Source: Ectobacillus antri (GTDB lineage: Bacteria; Bacillota; Bacilli; Bacillales; Bacillaceae_G). Taken from it: a stretch of DNA of 64,000 bases. This document shows positions 32,867 through 41,501 of the stretch, in pieces. A program made the translations under genes and the position numbers. The notes below the pieces were generated by a model. That model did no database searches. It was not told the DNA's origin and saw only the letters and a list, made by a program, of their open reading frames with translations. The stretch covers positions 46,256 through 110,255 of the forward strand of contig NZ_RIAV01000009.1 of assembly GCF_003852715.1 (NCBI RefSeq), given 5' to 3'. The first letter of the stretch is position 1. Each line of letters opens with the position of its first letter.

Positions 32867-33104
32867 TGTATATAAATACGCCACTGGCTTTGTAGCTGCT
32901 ATCGACATTGCTGAGCACTTACTAGCTGGCGACTCATATACCCAGCAAATGTATTTGGAGTTTTTAAAAAGCGGAAGCAGTGAAGAACCACTTGTATTAC
33001 TGCAAAACACAGGCGTAAATTTACTGCAGCCGGAACCGATTCAACATGCAATGGAGCTGTTTCAACGACTTGTGAAGGAATTACAAGGTAGTTATAACAA
33101 TTGA
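32862..33104 (+). pseudogene. pepF: C-terminal remnant of oligoendopeptidase F
   Basis: Reading FYVYKYATGFVAAIDIAEHL to LVKELQGSYNN matches the last ~80 residues of PepF-type M3 peptidases (the FYV(Y/F)KYATG helix and FLKSG..PLVLL). The catalytic HEXXH part and everything before it are missing, and there is no start codon or ribosome site. A terminator hairpin abuts its first codon, suggesting a deletion that fused the end of another unit to the pepF tail. Confidence 0.85.
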
Positions 33105-33129
33105 CTTGTCGAACAACAGGTCTTTTTTT
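33103..33129 (+). terminator. Terminator after pepF remnant
   Basis: GACTTGT and ACAGGTC stem with one wobble, then TTTTTTT. Confidence 0.75.
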
Positions 33130-33221
33130 GTCGGATAAATACTTGAAAATTCCAGAAGATAATATTTGAATTATCAGAAAATTTAATGTATAATCAAAAA
33201 AAGGACAAGGAGTTGATTTCT

Positions 33222-33422
33222 ATGAAAAACCATATGCTTAATGCCCCAAAACAGCCTTTAATCACAGATGCATTGTTTGCTGAAATGGTACTAGATAAAG
33301 CCGTCCTTGCGTTTCGTACAGAACAGCTTTGGAAGGAAATCGACCAGTCTCTCGATGTTGGTAATAAAGAACGTTTTTTTGAGTTAACAACAGAACTTCA
33401 AGCACTTGAAGCATTACGATAA
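33222..33422 (+). CDS. IDEAL-domain protein
   Basis: The 66-residue protein is a single IDEAL domain (LDKAVLAFRTEQLWKEIDQSLDVGNKERFFELTTEL), a small helical module in Bacillaceae proteins that often act as adaptors or appear in ComK-related proteins. ATG 33222 follows AAGGAGTTGATTTCT; an upstream in-frame start has no ribosome site. It ends at a terminator. Partner unknown. Confidence 0.82.
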   Translation: MKNHMLNAPKQPLITDALFAEMVLDKAVLAFRTEQLWKEIDQSLDVGNKERFFELTTELQALEALR

Positions 33423-33423
33423 A

Positions 33424-33450
33424 AGAAGAGGCCTAGCCTCTTCTTTTTTT
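33424..33450 (+). terminator. Bidirectional terminator
   Basis: AGAAGAGGC-CTA-GCCTCTTCT followed by TTTTTT. It serves the IDEAL gene and possibly the opposing small gene. Confidence 0.88.
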
Positions 33451-33607
33451 ACAACAAATTCTCATTTGAATGTGACAACCATGCACCGAGGTCAAGTTGT
33501 TCTTGAACTGACGGTTGTAGCATCTCTTCTCGCAATAAGTCTGATGCTTCTTGCACAGAGATGCCTTGTGCACTTAAATATTCAAATAGTGCTTGTAACT
33601 TATCCAT
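33449..33607 (-). CDS. Small protein (52 residues), opposite IDEAL gene
   Basis: A 52-codon frame starting MDKLQALFEYLSAQGISV behind GGAGGCGATAGGA. It predicts two amphipathic helices (DKLQALFEYLSAQ and QEASDLLREEML). It converges on the IDEAL-domain gene over a shared terminator. No family is recognised. Confidence 0.55.
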   Translation of the reverse strand: MDKLQALFEYLSAQGISVQEASDLLREEMLQPSVQEQLDLGAWLSHSNENLL

Positions 33608-33737
33608 TCCTATCGCCTCCAGTATATAGGATAGCCAAAAGAAATGGAAGAATACATCTTCACTTGACTCCTTTAACTTACTATAATAAACTTACTTACA
33701 TAAAGTAATTAAATTATATAACGAAGGAGAATACATT

Positions 33738-34583
33738 ATGAAATTTCATCAAGCTCCCGTTACATTCGTACAGCAAGTTCATTTGTTTGTGACCAACATC
33801 GAACGTTCACTGGCATTTTATAAAGATGTATTGGGGTTCCAGATTTTAAAACGCGAGGAGAAAAAAGTTATATTATCTGCAGATGAACAAACCCCACTTT
33901 TTATCATTGAAGAGCCAACCCAAGTAGCCCCAAGACAAGGGCGAACGACGGGTTTATACCACGTGGCGTTCTTGCTCCCAACTCGTGCGGACTTAGCACA
34001 TATATTAGTACATTTGCTTCATACCTATCCGCTGCAAGGTGCATCTGATCACCTTGTGAGTGAAGCATTATACTTGGCTGATCCAGATGGAAATGGGATT
34101 GAAATTTATACAGACCGCCATGCAAATGCATGGAAGTGGACAAACAAGCAAGTACACATGACAACACAGCGCTTGGATGCGGAAAATGTTTTGCAAGAGG
34201 CAACTAGCGAGTGGAAGGGAATGCCAAAGGGAACTATTATCGGGCATATCCACCTACAAGTTTCTGATTTACACGAAGCAGAAGAGTTTTATACGAGAGG
34301 GCTTGGGCTTGAGGTTGTAAGTCGATATGGCGATGCCGCTATTTTTGTTTCGTCCGGCGGTTATCATCATCATATTGGACTCAACACATGGCACAGTGCA
34401 GGAGCACCGGCACCGCTGCCAAATAGCGTCGGCTTACATTGGTTTTCTCTTATGCTGCCAAACGAGGAAACACGAACGCAAGTTGTTACGAGGTTACACG
34501 AAATAGGAGCGAATATAACAAGAGAAGGAGATGTGATAATAACAACAGATCCCGCAGGAAATACCATTCATCTGGTCATCTAA
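33738..34583 (+). CDS. VOC-family dioxygenase, CatE-like
   Basis: The 281-residue protein has two vicinal-oxygen-chelate modules. Module 1 (residues 1-135) contains QVHLFVTNIERSLAFYKDVLGF and YLADPDGNGIEIY; module 2 (residues ~165-281) contains GHIHLQVSDLHEAEEFYTRGLGL. Metal-ligand candidates are the His of QVHL/GHIHL and the Glu of GIEIY. This matches Bacillus CatE/YfiE-type catechol-2,3-dioxygenases. GAAGGAGAATACATT precedes the ATG. Confidence 0.85.
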   Translation: MKFHQAPVTFVQQVHLFVTNIERSLAFYKDVLGFQILKREEKKVILSADEQTPLFIIEEPTQVAPRQGRTTGLYHVAFLLPTRADLAHILVHLLHTYPLQGASDHLVSEALYLADPDGNGIEIYTDRHANAWKWTNKQVHMTTQRLDAENVLQEATSEWKGMPKGTIIGHIHLQVSDLHEAEEFYTRGLGLEVVSRYGDAAIFVSSGGYHHHIGLNTWHSAGAPAPLPNSVGLHWFSLMLPNEETRTQVVTRLHEIGANITREGDVIITTDPAGNTIHLVI

Positions 34584-34645
34584 ATTTTGTGCAAACTGCT
34601 GCGAATTGCTACAATGAAGAAAATACAACAAGAGAGGTTTTCCGT

Positions 34646-34957
34646 TTGACAGCATTTACAGCAGCCGTTTTACGAATTATTCAAAATATCCCAAGTGGAA
34701 AAGTCATGACATATGGACAAATTGCGCGTTTGGCCGGCAACCCTAGAGCTGCACGTCAGGTGGTGCGCATTTTGCATAGCATGAGCGATGCACATCGTTT
34801 ACCTTGGCATCGCGTTGTCAATGCCAAGGGGCAAATCATGATTGCTGATGAAGCAAAGGAAATACAAATGCTATCTCTTGAAAGTGAGGGCATAGAAATG
34901 CGCGGCCATCTAGTAGACTTGCAGCAATATCAATTTCATCCGGACGAAATCGTATAA
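34646..34957 (+). CDS. Alkyltransferase-like protein (ATL)
   Basis: The 103-residue protein matches the C-terminal DNA-binding domain of O6-alkylguanine transferases (TAAVLRIIQNIPSGKVMTYGQIARLAGNP). The active-site PCHR is PWHR with Trp54 in place of Cys, so it cannot accept alkyl groups. ATL proteins instead bind O6-alkylguanine and pass the lesion to nucleotide excision repair. TTG 34646 is chosen because AGAGAGG is eight bases upstream and it gives the normal ATL length. Confidence 0.88.
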   Translation: MTAFTAAVLRIIQNIPSGKVMTYGQIARLAGNPRAARQVVRILHSMSDAHRLPWHRVVNAKGQIMIADEAKEIQMLSLESEGIEMRGHLVDLQQYQFHPDEIV

Positions 34958-35020
34958 GCAAAAAACTTGCATGTGTACTGGAAATAAACGCTATAATACA
35001 GGTGAAAAGGAGGAATTACA

Positions 35021-35269
35021 ATGGCAGAAAAAGTAATCATTTATACACAAGAAACATGTGGTCCCTGTCATGCAGAGAAAGAGTGGCTGACAAGTCATAA
35101 TATTTCGTTTGAAGACAGAGATATTCGCAAGAGCGGTGCTTATATGCAAGAAGTAGTCGACCTTGGCGCAAGCGCAACGCCGGTTACAGTAATTGAGTTA
35201 GATGGGAAGCGAGAAGTTGTAATGGGGTTTGATCGCGAAAAACTGGCAAACATATTAGGCTTAGAATGA
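35021..35269 (+). CDS. Glutaredoxin-like thioredoxin-fold protein
   Basis: The 82-residue protein has CGPC at residues ~13-16 in VIIYTQETCGPC, and the cis-Pro ATPVTVIEL, typical of NrdH/glutaredoxin-like proteins. It probably reduces disulfides, in some cases for ribonucleotide reductase. AAGGAGGAATTACA precedes the ATG. Confidence 0.88.
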   Translation: MAEKVIIYTQETCGPCHAEKEWLTSHNISFEDRDIRKSGAYMQEVVDLGASATPVTVIELDGKREVVMGFDREKLANILGLE

Positions 35270-35294
35270 AGGTGCCCCTTTGTCAACAAGCTGA

Positions 35295-35316
35295 AAGCCA
35301 AGCATATGCTTGGCTT
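35295..35316. terminator. Convergent terminator
   Basis: AAGCCAAGCAT/ATGCTTGGCTT, a perfect 22-bp palindrome between the glutaredoxin gene and the end of floT. It lacks a long T run in either direction. Confidence 0.6.
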
Positions 35317-36874
35317 ATTCTGTCCCTTCTTTAAGATTTTTAGAAGCAATTTCGTTTGTTAACGAATCCAGGCTGTTTTTCACATTGCCTTTTCCGGCGA
35401 AGCTTTCAAGAAGCTCCTTGACATCCACACCAGAGGAAGCCTTTAATGTTTCTTGAACCGTAGCCATTAAATCTGTTGCATAGGCAGCTACTTTGCCGGC
35501 ACCACTATTTTTTCCACTACCACCTGTGTCAACAACTGTAATTTTATCAATATTGGCAAGTGGGCTTGCAACTTCTTTCGCATATGCAGGCAACATTTTA
35601 ATAACCATATCCATAATCGCAGCTTGCCCGTATAGTTCAAATGCTTCCGCGATTTTTTGTTTTGCTTCTGCTTCTGCCAAACCTTTTAAGCGAATAATTT
35701 CAGCATCGGCACGACCTTGCGCTTCTGCTGCTTGTGCTAACGCAAAACCTTGTGCCTTTTCGATCTCTGCTTTTGCCAAACCTTCAACACGAACTTCTTC
35801 TGCACGTCCTCGTGCTTCTGCTTCAATCCTGAATTGATGCGCTTCTGCCTGACGAATTTGGCGGATTTTTTCTGCTTCTGCCGCTTGCTCCGCTGCGTAG
35901 CGATCAGCGTCTGCTTTTTTCTTTACTTCCGCGTCATATTGTTTTTCGCGGCGCTGGATTTCTTTTTCTTCAAGCTCGATTTGCTTTTCGCGCTCAATGA
36001 TTTTGACGCGCATTTGCTCTTCTGTTACACGTTGCTGTGCTTTAGCTTGCTGGAACTGATAAGCTAAGTCTGCTTCTGCTGTTGCTACTTCTTGTTCTTT
36101 CTTATATGCTTGAACCTTCAATTCTTTTTCCTTTGTGGCTTCTGCAATTTGCGTGTCACGCTGTAACTCTGCTTCTTGCGCTTCTTTTTCAGCACGAGCA
36201 CGTTCAATGCGCGCTTCCTTTTCGCGCTCTGCGTTAGCAATGATGGCATCGCGCTTTACAGCTGCAATCTGTGGCTGACCAAGTGCTTCTAAATATCCAT
36301 TGCGGTCATTAATCTCTTTAATAGTAAACGATACAATGCGAAGGCCCATTTTCATTAAATCACTGGATGCCACCTCATGTACTTTTTGAGCAAATTCCTC
36401 ACGATTGCTGTAAGCCGCTTCTACTGTCATGGAAGAAACGATGGCACGCAGGTGACCTTCCAATACTTCACGTGCTTCATTTTCTAAATCTTCTCGTGTT
36501 TTACCTAGATACTGCTCTGCTGCTGTGGAGATTTCTTCAATGGTCGACCCAATTTTAATAATAGATACCCCATTGACTGTAACGGGAACACCTTGCTTTG
36601 TGTATGTATCGCGCGTTCCTACTTCTAGCTTATGGTTGAGTAGGCTTAATCGTTCTGCCAATTGCAACACAGGAACAACAAATGTGCCACCGCCTCGAAT
36701 GATTTTCACCTTTTTACCATCTTCCGCTGTCACAACATTTGTTCCGTTTCCCAAAAAGCTTCCTGTTACAATAAGTGCTTCATCTGGACCAACTGTACGA
36801 TAGCGAATAACGAATACTGCAATTAAGATTAGTAAAATGGCAAGAACCACACCGCCTATAATAAATGCTGTCAT
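35315..36874 (-). CDS. floT: Flotillin
   Basis: Membrane-associated scaffold of functional membrane microdomains. The 519-residue protein has an N-terminal membrane hairpin (residues ~3-25), an SPFH/PHB domain (residues ~27-200), long coiled coils rich in Ala/Glu/Lys (residues ~205-400; repeated RAEKEAQEAELQRDTQIAEATKE-type heptads) and a C-terminal oligomerisation region with AYAKEVASPLANIDKI. It is one base from nfeD, an operon that matches B. subtilis yuaF-yuaG. Confidence 0.96.
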   Translation of the reverse strand: MTAFIIGGVVLAILLILIAVFVIRYRTVGPDEALIVTGSFLGNGTNVVTAEDGKKVKIIRGGGTFVVPVLQLAERLSLLNHKLEVGTRDTYTKQGVPVTVNGVSIIKIGSTIEEISTAAEQYLGKTREDLENEAREVLEGHLRAIVSSMTVEAAYSNREEFAQKVHEVASSDLMKMGLRIVSFTIKEINDRNGYLEALGQPQIAAVKRDAIIANAEREKEARIERARAEKEAQEAELQRDTQIAEATKEKELKVQAYKKEQEVATAEADLAYQFQQAKAQQRVTEEQMRVKIIEREKQIELEEKEIQRREKQYDAEVKKKADADRYAAEQAAEAEKIRQIRQAEAHQFRIEAEARGRAEEVRVEGLAKAEIEKAQGFALAQAAEAQGRADAEIIRLKGLAEAEAKQKIAEAFELYGQAAIMDMVIKMLPAYAKEVASPLANIDKITVVDTGGSGKNSGAGKVAAYATDLMATVQETLKASSGVDVKELLESFAGKGNVKNSLDSLTNEIASKNLKEGTE

Positions 36875-36875
36875 G

Positions 36876-37412
36876 TTATTTTCCCCCGTTTCTCATATTC
36901 GGTAGTAAATGCTTTGGTACCGGCAGAACCATTACGATGCCATCTTTCACATCGCTGACCAACACTTTTGTGCCACTAGGAATGTATTCGTTGTTAACAC
37001 TTTTTGCGGACATATTTTGAATACCAGTACTTCTTGTTAAAATAATCTCTCCCAAGCCTTGTTCTGGAATAGCGATACTTACTTCACCAAATGTGCCGAT
37101 AAAGTCATTCATCCGAACAATGTTACTTTGTTCTGCTTTAGAAAGCGGTTTAATAACAAATAACATCATGCATGTAACGAGCACTAGTGCAATAACAGCA
37201 GATAGCATGAGAATGAGCTCGGAAGAAAGCATCGTGATGGATTGTAAAATATAACCGCTTCCTGACAAAACAGCGAAAAAGCTGAGCACTGCAATTAGAC
37301 TGATAGGGTGAACTGCATCCCATATATCACCAAACAGTGCATATAATAATGTGCCACCACCTGCGATGAGAAGTCCATACAAGTATACTGTTTGCCAATC
37401 TATCGCAAGCAT
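36876..37412 (-). CDS. yuaF: NfeD-like membrane protein (YuaF type)
   Basis: Flotillin partner. The 178-residue protein has four or so transmembrane helices (residues ~10-105) followed by a small OB-fold domain (residues ~115-170; GEVSIAIPEQGLGEIILTRS). It lacks the N-terminal ClpP-like protease of long NfeD forms. AAGGAGGTGTGAA precedes the ATG. First gene of the floT operon; in B. subtilis the operon is under SigW, but no clear SigW box is seen here. Confidence 0.9.
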   Translation of the reverse strand: MLAIDWQTVYLYGLLIAGGGTLLYALFGDIWDAVHPISLIAVLSFFAVLSGSGYILQSITMLSSELILMLSAVIALVLVTCMMLFVIKPLSKAEQSNIVRMNDFIGTFGEVSIAIPEQGLGEIILTRSTGIQNMSAKSVNNEYIPSGTKVLVSDVKDGIVMVLPVPKHLLPNMRNGGK

Positions 37413-37661
37413 TTCACACCTCCTTTATGGTTGATATTTACATAAGATGAAAATTCAAGCTGTTATAATCATTATACAACGTAATTTTCTGAAAATATAT
37501 AGATTTTTCTTATTTTTATGGTTATTTGAACTTGTTTAAAGAACTATCTTAAGAGCCTTATGCAGAAATTCATATAGGTACGCATTAACTTTCATTGAAA
37601 GTGAACATACGTTCTGATAAAGTTAAATAAAATGGCGTGATATAGAAAGGAAAGGTAACAC
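37413..37661. promoter_or_regulatory. Divergent promoter region, nfeD/floT versus 37662 gene
   Basis: No gene is seen. Read leftward, TATAAT-type sequences occur near 37460-37480. A GAACATACG..ATAAAG stretch near the rightward gene is AT-rich. No operator is obvious. Confidence 0.35.
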
Positions 37662-37952
37662 TTGGGACAAAAAGCACATATAAAAAGACAAAAAGTTTCA
37701 AGCAAACGAGCACCATCATCTATGAAAAAAGCACACACATCTAAAAAAGCAAAACAGCAGAGGAAAAAACGAACAGTATTATTATTTTCAATCACGATTT
37801 TACTGGTCATGATCTATGGGGTATTTACTGAAGAAATTAAAATAGTACCTAGCACAGTTCAAGAAACAACAAAGACATTTCTATTGTTTGGTGGCTTTTA
37901 TAGCTTTTTAATTGGGGTCGGTTACATACTAGGAAGAAGGAGCAAGCGATAA
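37662..37952 (+). CDS. Small two-helix membrane protein with basic N-terminus
   Basis: The 96-residue protein starts at TTG 37662 behind AAAGGAAAGG. Residues 1-40 are strongly Lys/Arg-rich (QKAHIKRQKVSSKRAP, KKAHTSKKAKQQRKKR), then two transmembrane helices (residues ~41-58 and 72-89). The basic end could bind nucleic acid or phospholipid. The family is not recognised. Confidence 0.62.
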   Translation: MGQKAHIKRQKVSSKRAPSSMKKAHTSKKAKQQRKKRTVLLFSITILLVMIYGVFTEEIKIVPSTVQETTKTFLLFGGFYSFLIGVGYILGRRSKR

Positions 37953-37973
37953 CATGTATATTCACTCTCATCA

Positions 37974-38011
37974 TAAGTAAACAATAGATAGGAGAACATC
38001 ATGTTTACTTA
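37974..38011 (+). promoter_or_regulatory. speD leader hairpin with tiny upstream ORF
   Basis: TAAGTAAAC (37974-37982) pairs perfectly with GTTTACTTA (38003-38011). AGGAGA in the loop precedes ATG-TTT-ACT-TAG (38001-38012), a three-codon ORF that ends just before the speD ribosome site AAGGAGGAAG. Confidence 0.5.
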
Positions 38012-38028
38012 GGCAAGGAGGAAGCATT

Positions 38029-38832
38029 GTGCATGCACCGCAAATTGAATTACACGGATTTAATAATTTAACAAAAACACTTAGCTTCAATATGTATGAT
38101 ATTTGTTATACAAAAACACCACAGGAGCGGGAAGCGTACATAAAATATATTGATGAACAATACAGTGCAGATCGATTAACAGGCATTTTATCCACTGTTA
38201 CAGATATCATTGGCGCACATATTTTAAATATTGCCCAGCAAGATTATGAGCCGCAGGGGGCGAGCGTAACCATTCTTGTTTCCGAGGGACCAGTGGGGGA
38301 GGCATCAATTGAATCGTTTTCGGAGTCACCAGGCCCTATTCCTACCTCTGTAGTGGGACAGCTTGATAAAAGCCACATTACGGTTCATACCTATCCCGAA
38401 TATCATCCAACAGACGATATTAGCTCGTTTCGCGCCGACATTGATGTATCAACCTGCGGAGAAATTTCTCCTTTAAAAGCACTCAACTACCTCATTCATT
38501 CCTTTGATACAGATATTATGACGATTGATTATCGTGTGCGGGGCTTTACGAGAGATATTACAGGACATAAGTTATTTATTGATCACGACATCAATTCGAT
38601 TCAGAATTATATCCCACAAGATATCCAAGACTTGTACGAGATGATTGACGTGAATGTGTACCAAGAAAATATCTTTCATACAAAATGTAAACTACGTGCC
38701 TTTGATTTGGACAATTATTTGTTTGGATATACAAAAGAAAAATTGTCTCGTGCAGAGCAGGATGATATTACTAAAAAGCTAAAAATAGAAATGGATGAAA
38801 TTTTTTACGGAAAAAATATTACGAGATATTAA
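38029..38832 (+). CDS. speD: S-adenosylmethionine decarboxylase proenzyme, E. coli type
   Basis: Makes decarboxylated SAM, the aminopropyl donor for spermidine. The 267-residue proenzyme is of the long class: autocleavage between Lys114 and Ser115 in [12 protein letters not shown] gives the pyruvoyl group. Catalytic residues lie nearby in [10 protein letters not shown]. The length matches the ~264-residue E. coli enzyme rather than the ~125-residue B. subtilis SpeD. The GTG start follows AAGGAGGAAGCATT. Confidence 0.92.
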   Translation: MHAPQIELHGFNNLTKTLSFNMYDICYTKTPQEREAYIKYIDEQYSADRLTGILSTVTDIIGAHILNIAQQDYEPQGASVTILVSEGPVGEASIESFSESPGPIPTSVVGQLDKSHITVHTYPEYHPTDDISSFRADIDVSTCGEISPLKALNYLIHSFDTDIMTIDYRVRGFTRDITGHKLFIDHDINSIQNYIPQDIQDLYEMIDVNVYQENIFHTKCKLRAFDLDNYLFGYTKEKLSRAEQDDITKKLKIEMDEIFYGKNITRY

Positions 38833-38837
38833 CAAAG

Positions 38838-38866
38838 ATGGCATGTGTAATCAGCATGCCATTTTT
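38838..38866 (+). terminator. Terminator of speD
   Basis: ATGGCATG...CATGCCAT eight-pair stem, then TTTTATTTTT. Confidence 0.82.
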
Positions 38867-38964
38867 ATTTTTCAAACAAATATATTCTAAAATAGACTTG
38901 TGTTTTGTTTTACTCACATGATAAGATGCTTTATATACCTCATAATTCTAGGTAGGTGAAGCAA

Positions 38965-39306
38965 TTGTTTAATCGAGAATTAGTAAAAGGCAGTACATCT
39001 CTTCTTGTGTTACAGCTTTTACAAGAGTGTGATCGATACGGCTACGAACTCGTAAAAGAGCTTGAAAGAAGAAGCGATCAGTACATGCAAATTAAAGAAG
39101 GCACGTTATACCCAGCACTGCACAAGCTAGAAAAACAGGGTTATATTACGTACTACTGGCAGGAGCAAGAAAAAGGACCAGCGCGTAAGTATTATCGAAT
39201 TACAGAAGAAGGTACACGAATGCTGCAGGAGAAAACGTCAGAGTGGGAGCAATTCGTACGCGTAATGAATAAGGTCATGAGAGGACCTGAGCATGATCCA
39301 TCTTAA
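38965..39306 (+). CDS. PadR-family transcriptional regulator
   Basis: The 113-residue protein is a PadR winged helix ([53 protein letters not shown]). TTG 38965 follows AGGTGAAGCA; the GTG at 38956 would lie within that ribosome site. It overlaps the HAAS gene by 14 bases, the standard PadR-HAAS pair in which the regulator controls an envelope operon. Confidence 0.9.
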   Translation: MFNRELVKGSTSLLVLQLLQECDRYGYELVKELERRSDQYMQIKEGTLYPALHKLEKQGYITYYWQEQEKGPARKYYRITEEGTRMLQEKTSEWEQFVRVMNKVMRGPEHDPS

Positions 39307-39937
39307 GGCAAAAGAAGCATACTTAAAGCAATTACAAAAAGAATTGCGCAAGCATACTGAGCTCGAAACGATATTATTTGACTACGATGTTCATCTATCT
39401 GAAATCATTCTAGAAGAAAGTGATAAAGAAACGGTAGAAGAGTGGATGATCTGCTTTACAAATCGCATTGGTAGCCCGAAAGAAGTGGCAGATTTGTGGC
39501 GTGAAGAGCTTTCTGTTACTCATCATACAACCTTGTTGCACTTTTTTCTGCTAAATGTTTGCTTCTTTTTGCTTGGAGGGTTTTTTACCTTTTTACATCT
39601 CTTTCATCAAGCGCAGTGGCTACAGCATATATGGAATATATTAACGGCTATTCCTACCATGATTATGGTACTCTATATGTTATTTTGGGGTCTTCTTGGC
39701 TATGAAATCGGCAAAAGCTTTGGGGCAGAAGGAAAACAACTGATGCGCAAAACATTTGCTATCTCACTGCTTCCCAACCTTACTTTGATGTTGCTTGTAT
39801 TGTTTCGCGTCATCCCGCACGAATGGTTTCATCCTTTGCTTTCTACAACCTTTATTTTTCTTTGTATCGCTGCAACGATTCTGTTGTATCCTATTTGTTG
39901 TGTTGGCTATTACTTCGGAAAAAAGCAGTCGATATAA
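39293..39937 (+). CDS. HAAS-domain (DUF1700-like) membrane protein
   Basis: The 214-residue protein has a helical HAAS domain (residues ~10-75, [25 protein letters not shown]) and four transmembrane helices (residues ~85-205). HAAS proteins paired with PadR are thought to signal from the membrane to the regulator. It overlaps padR and is followed by the DUF4173 gene after a 62-base gap with inverted repeats. Confidence 0.82.
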   Translation: MIHLKAKEAYLKQLQKELRKHTELETILFDYDVHLSEIILEESDKETVEEWMICFTNRIGSPKEVADLWREELSVTHHTTLLHFFLLNVCFFLLGGFFTFLHLFHQAQWLQHIWNILTAIPTMIMVLYMLFWGLLGYEIGKSFGAEGKQLMRKTFAISLLPNLTLMLLVLFRVIPHEWFHPLLSTTFIFLCIAATILLYPICCVGYYFGKKQSI

Positions 39938-39950
39938 TTTTTTTGTACAA

Positions 39951-39988
39951 ATACATAGAAATACTATGTATATATACTATCTATGTAT
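39951..39988 (+). promoter_or_regulatory. Candidate PadR operator
   Basis: ATACATAG (39951-39958) pairs with CTATGTAT (39964-39971), and CTATGTAT recurs at 39981-39988. This TACATA/TATGTA pattern resembles PadR-type operators and lies right before the DUF4173 gene. Confidence 0.55.
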
Positions 39989-39999
39989 AGGAGGATATT

Positions 40000-41451
40000 A
40001 TGGAAAACGCTCAATTCAAGCAAAATGTTGTGTTTTTTCTACTCTGTATTGCACTTGGTGTATTATACGAACAAGCCTTTTTTCACAGCATGATAGGTAT
40101 TTCCTATCTTGTATATGTGGTTGTGTTTTATTGGATTTTCTTTTGGCACTTTCGTTCATTTCCGTTTGTGAATAAACGGATTGGCTTGTTACTGCTTGGA
40201 TCCATATGGCTACTGGCCGCAAGTTACTTTTTGTACGACAGCCCGGTGTTTTACGGGTTAAATCTTCTCATTATTCCGGTGCTGATGGTGGTACATAGCG
40301 TGATTGTGACACGACACGTTTCATGGCATCGTCCTGTGTTTGTCCTATTTATACTGGCTAAATTCTTAGAGGCTTTTAGTTATTTTGCTAGTACTGTATC
40401 GTATAGTAGGAGAGCGATGAGACAACGGATGAGAGGAAATACTTCTCACGTTGGCTTTCGTATACTCACGGGTTTGTTATTGTCGTTGCCGCTTTTATTC
40501 GTTGTCATCCTGCTACTTTCTTCAGCAGATATGCGCTTTAGTGAAACACTTGGTCGTTTTCCTCACTGGTTACGTACATTGGACATAGAAATTGGCATTG
40601 CACGTTCTCTTGTCATTTGCGTATACGTCTGTGTGGTATTCAGCTTTTTACAAACCCTTCGTAAGCCAGAGGAAGTGCAGGTTGCCCAAGGGAAAATAAT
40701 CGAAAAAAAGTGGGATGCTGTTATTGTTTCTACTATATTAGTAAGTATGAATACTATCTATATTTTATTTGTGACATTGCAATTTTCCTACTTTTTTAGC
40801 GGGACCTTACAAGGTGATCTCACGTATGCCGAGTACGCACGCCGCGGTTTTTTTGAATTGGTTGTGGTTGCATTAATTAATTTACTTGTTGTAACAAGTG
40901 TAGTGACCTGGACAAAGCTGATTGGCAAGCTTAAGCGATTTATTCAGAGCATGCTTACACTGTTTATCTTAATGACTGGAGTTATGCTAATATCAGCATT
41001 TTGGCGTCTTGCTTTATATGAAGAAGCATATGGATTTACTGTATTGCGTGTTTTGCCGCACACGTTCATGATTTTTCTGGGAGTTATTTTTGCTTATACG
41101 TTGGCAAAAGTTTGGTTAGAGCGTATTTCTCTACTTCATTTCTATCTCATTGCATCTTTGGTATATTATGTGTTACTAAACGTTGTGAATATAAATGGAT
41201 TCATTGTAGAGAAAAATCTGCAGCGGTTTGAACAGACGGGAAAATTGGATATTGCCTATTTGTCAACTGTATCTGATGAAGGGATAAGCGCATTGATTTC
41301 TGTCTATGAATCAAACCCTGATTATCCAGGTTTGCGAGATATACTCCTAGAATTGCAAACGCAAACTGTTTCTAAACCAAGCACATGGCAATCATTCCAT
41401 CTTTCTAAGACGGATGTATTCGAACGATTAAAAAATCTACATGTAAAGTAA
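40000..41451 (+). CDS. DUF4173/DUF4153 multi-pass membrane protein
   Basis: The 483-residue protein has about 12 transmembrane helices and the DUF4173 core YAEYARRGFFELVVVALINLLV, with a soluble C-terminus (residues ~405-483). Function is unknown; PadR-HAAS context suggests a membrane stress or transport role. AGGAGGATATT precedes the ATG, overlapping the third CTATGTAT repeat. Confidence 0.82.
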   Translation: MENAQFKQNVVFFLLCIALGVLYEQAFFHSMIGISYLVYVVVFYWIFFWHFRSFPFVNKRIGLLLLGSIWLLAASYFLYDSPVFYGLNLLIIPVLMVVHSVIVTRHVSWHRPVFVLFILAKFLEAFSYFASTVSYSRRAMRQRMRGNTSHVGFRILTGLLLSLPLLFVVILLLSSADMRFSETLGRFPHWLRTLDIEIGIARSLVICVYVCVVFSFLQTLRKPEEVQVAQGKIIEKKWDAVIVSTILVSMNTIYILFVTLQFSYFFSGTLQGDLTYAEYARRGFFELVVVALINLLVVTSVVTWTKLIGKLKRFIQSMLTLFILMTGVMLISAFWRLALYEEAYGFTVLRVLPHTFMIFLGVIFAYTLAKVWLERISLLHFYLIASLVYYVLLNVVNINGFIVEKNLQRFEQTGKLDIAYLSTVSDEGISALISVYESNPDYPGLRDILLELQTQTVSKPSTWQSFHLSKTDVFERLKNLHVK

Positions 41452-41501
41452 GGTGCAGCAGCAAGTATATATATTATGCTACCGAGAAAGGGGGATACAT
41501 C

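Noticed and set aside
35493..36803. Rightward frames opposite floT
   Set aside because: Antisense frames rich in Cys/Phe/Ser that mirror the Ala/Glu/Lys coding of floT.
37413..37480. SigW promoter before nfeD/floT
   Set aside because: A TGAAAC..CGTA pair with the right spacing was not found.
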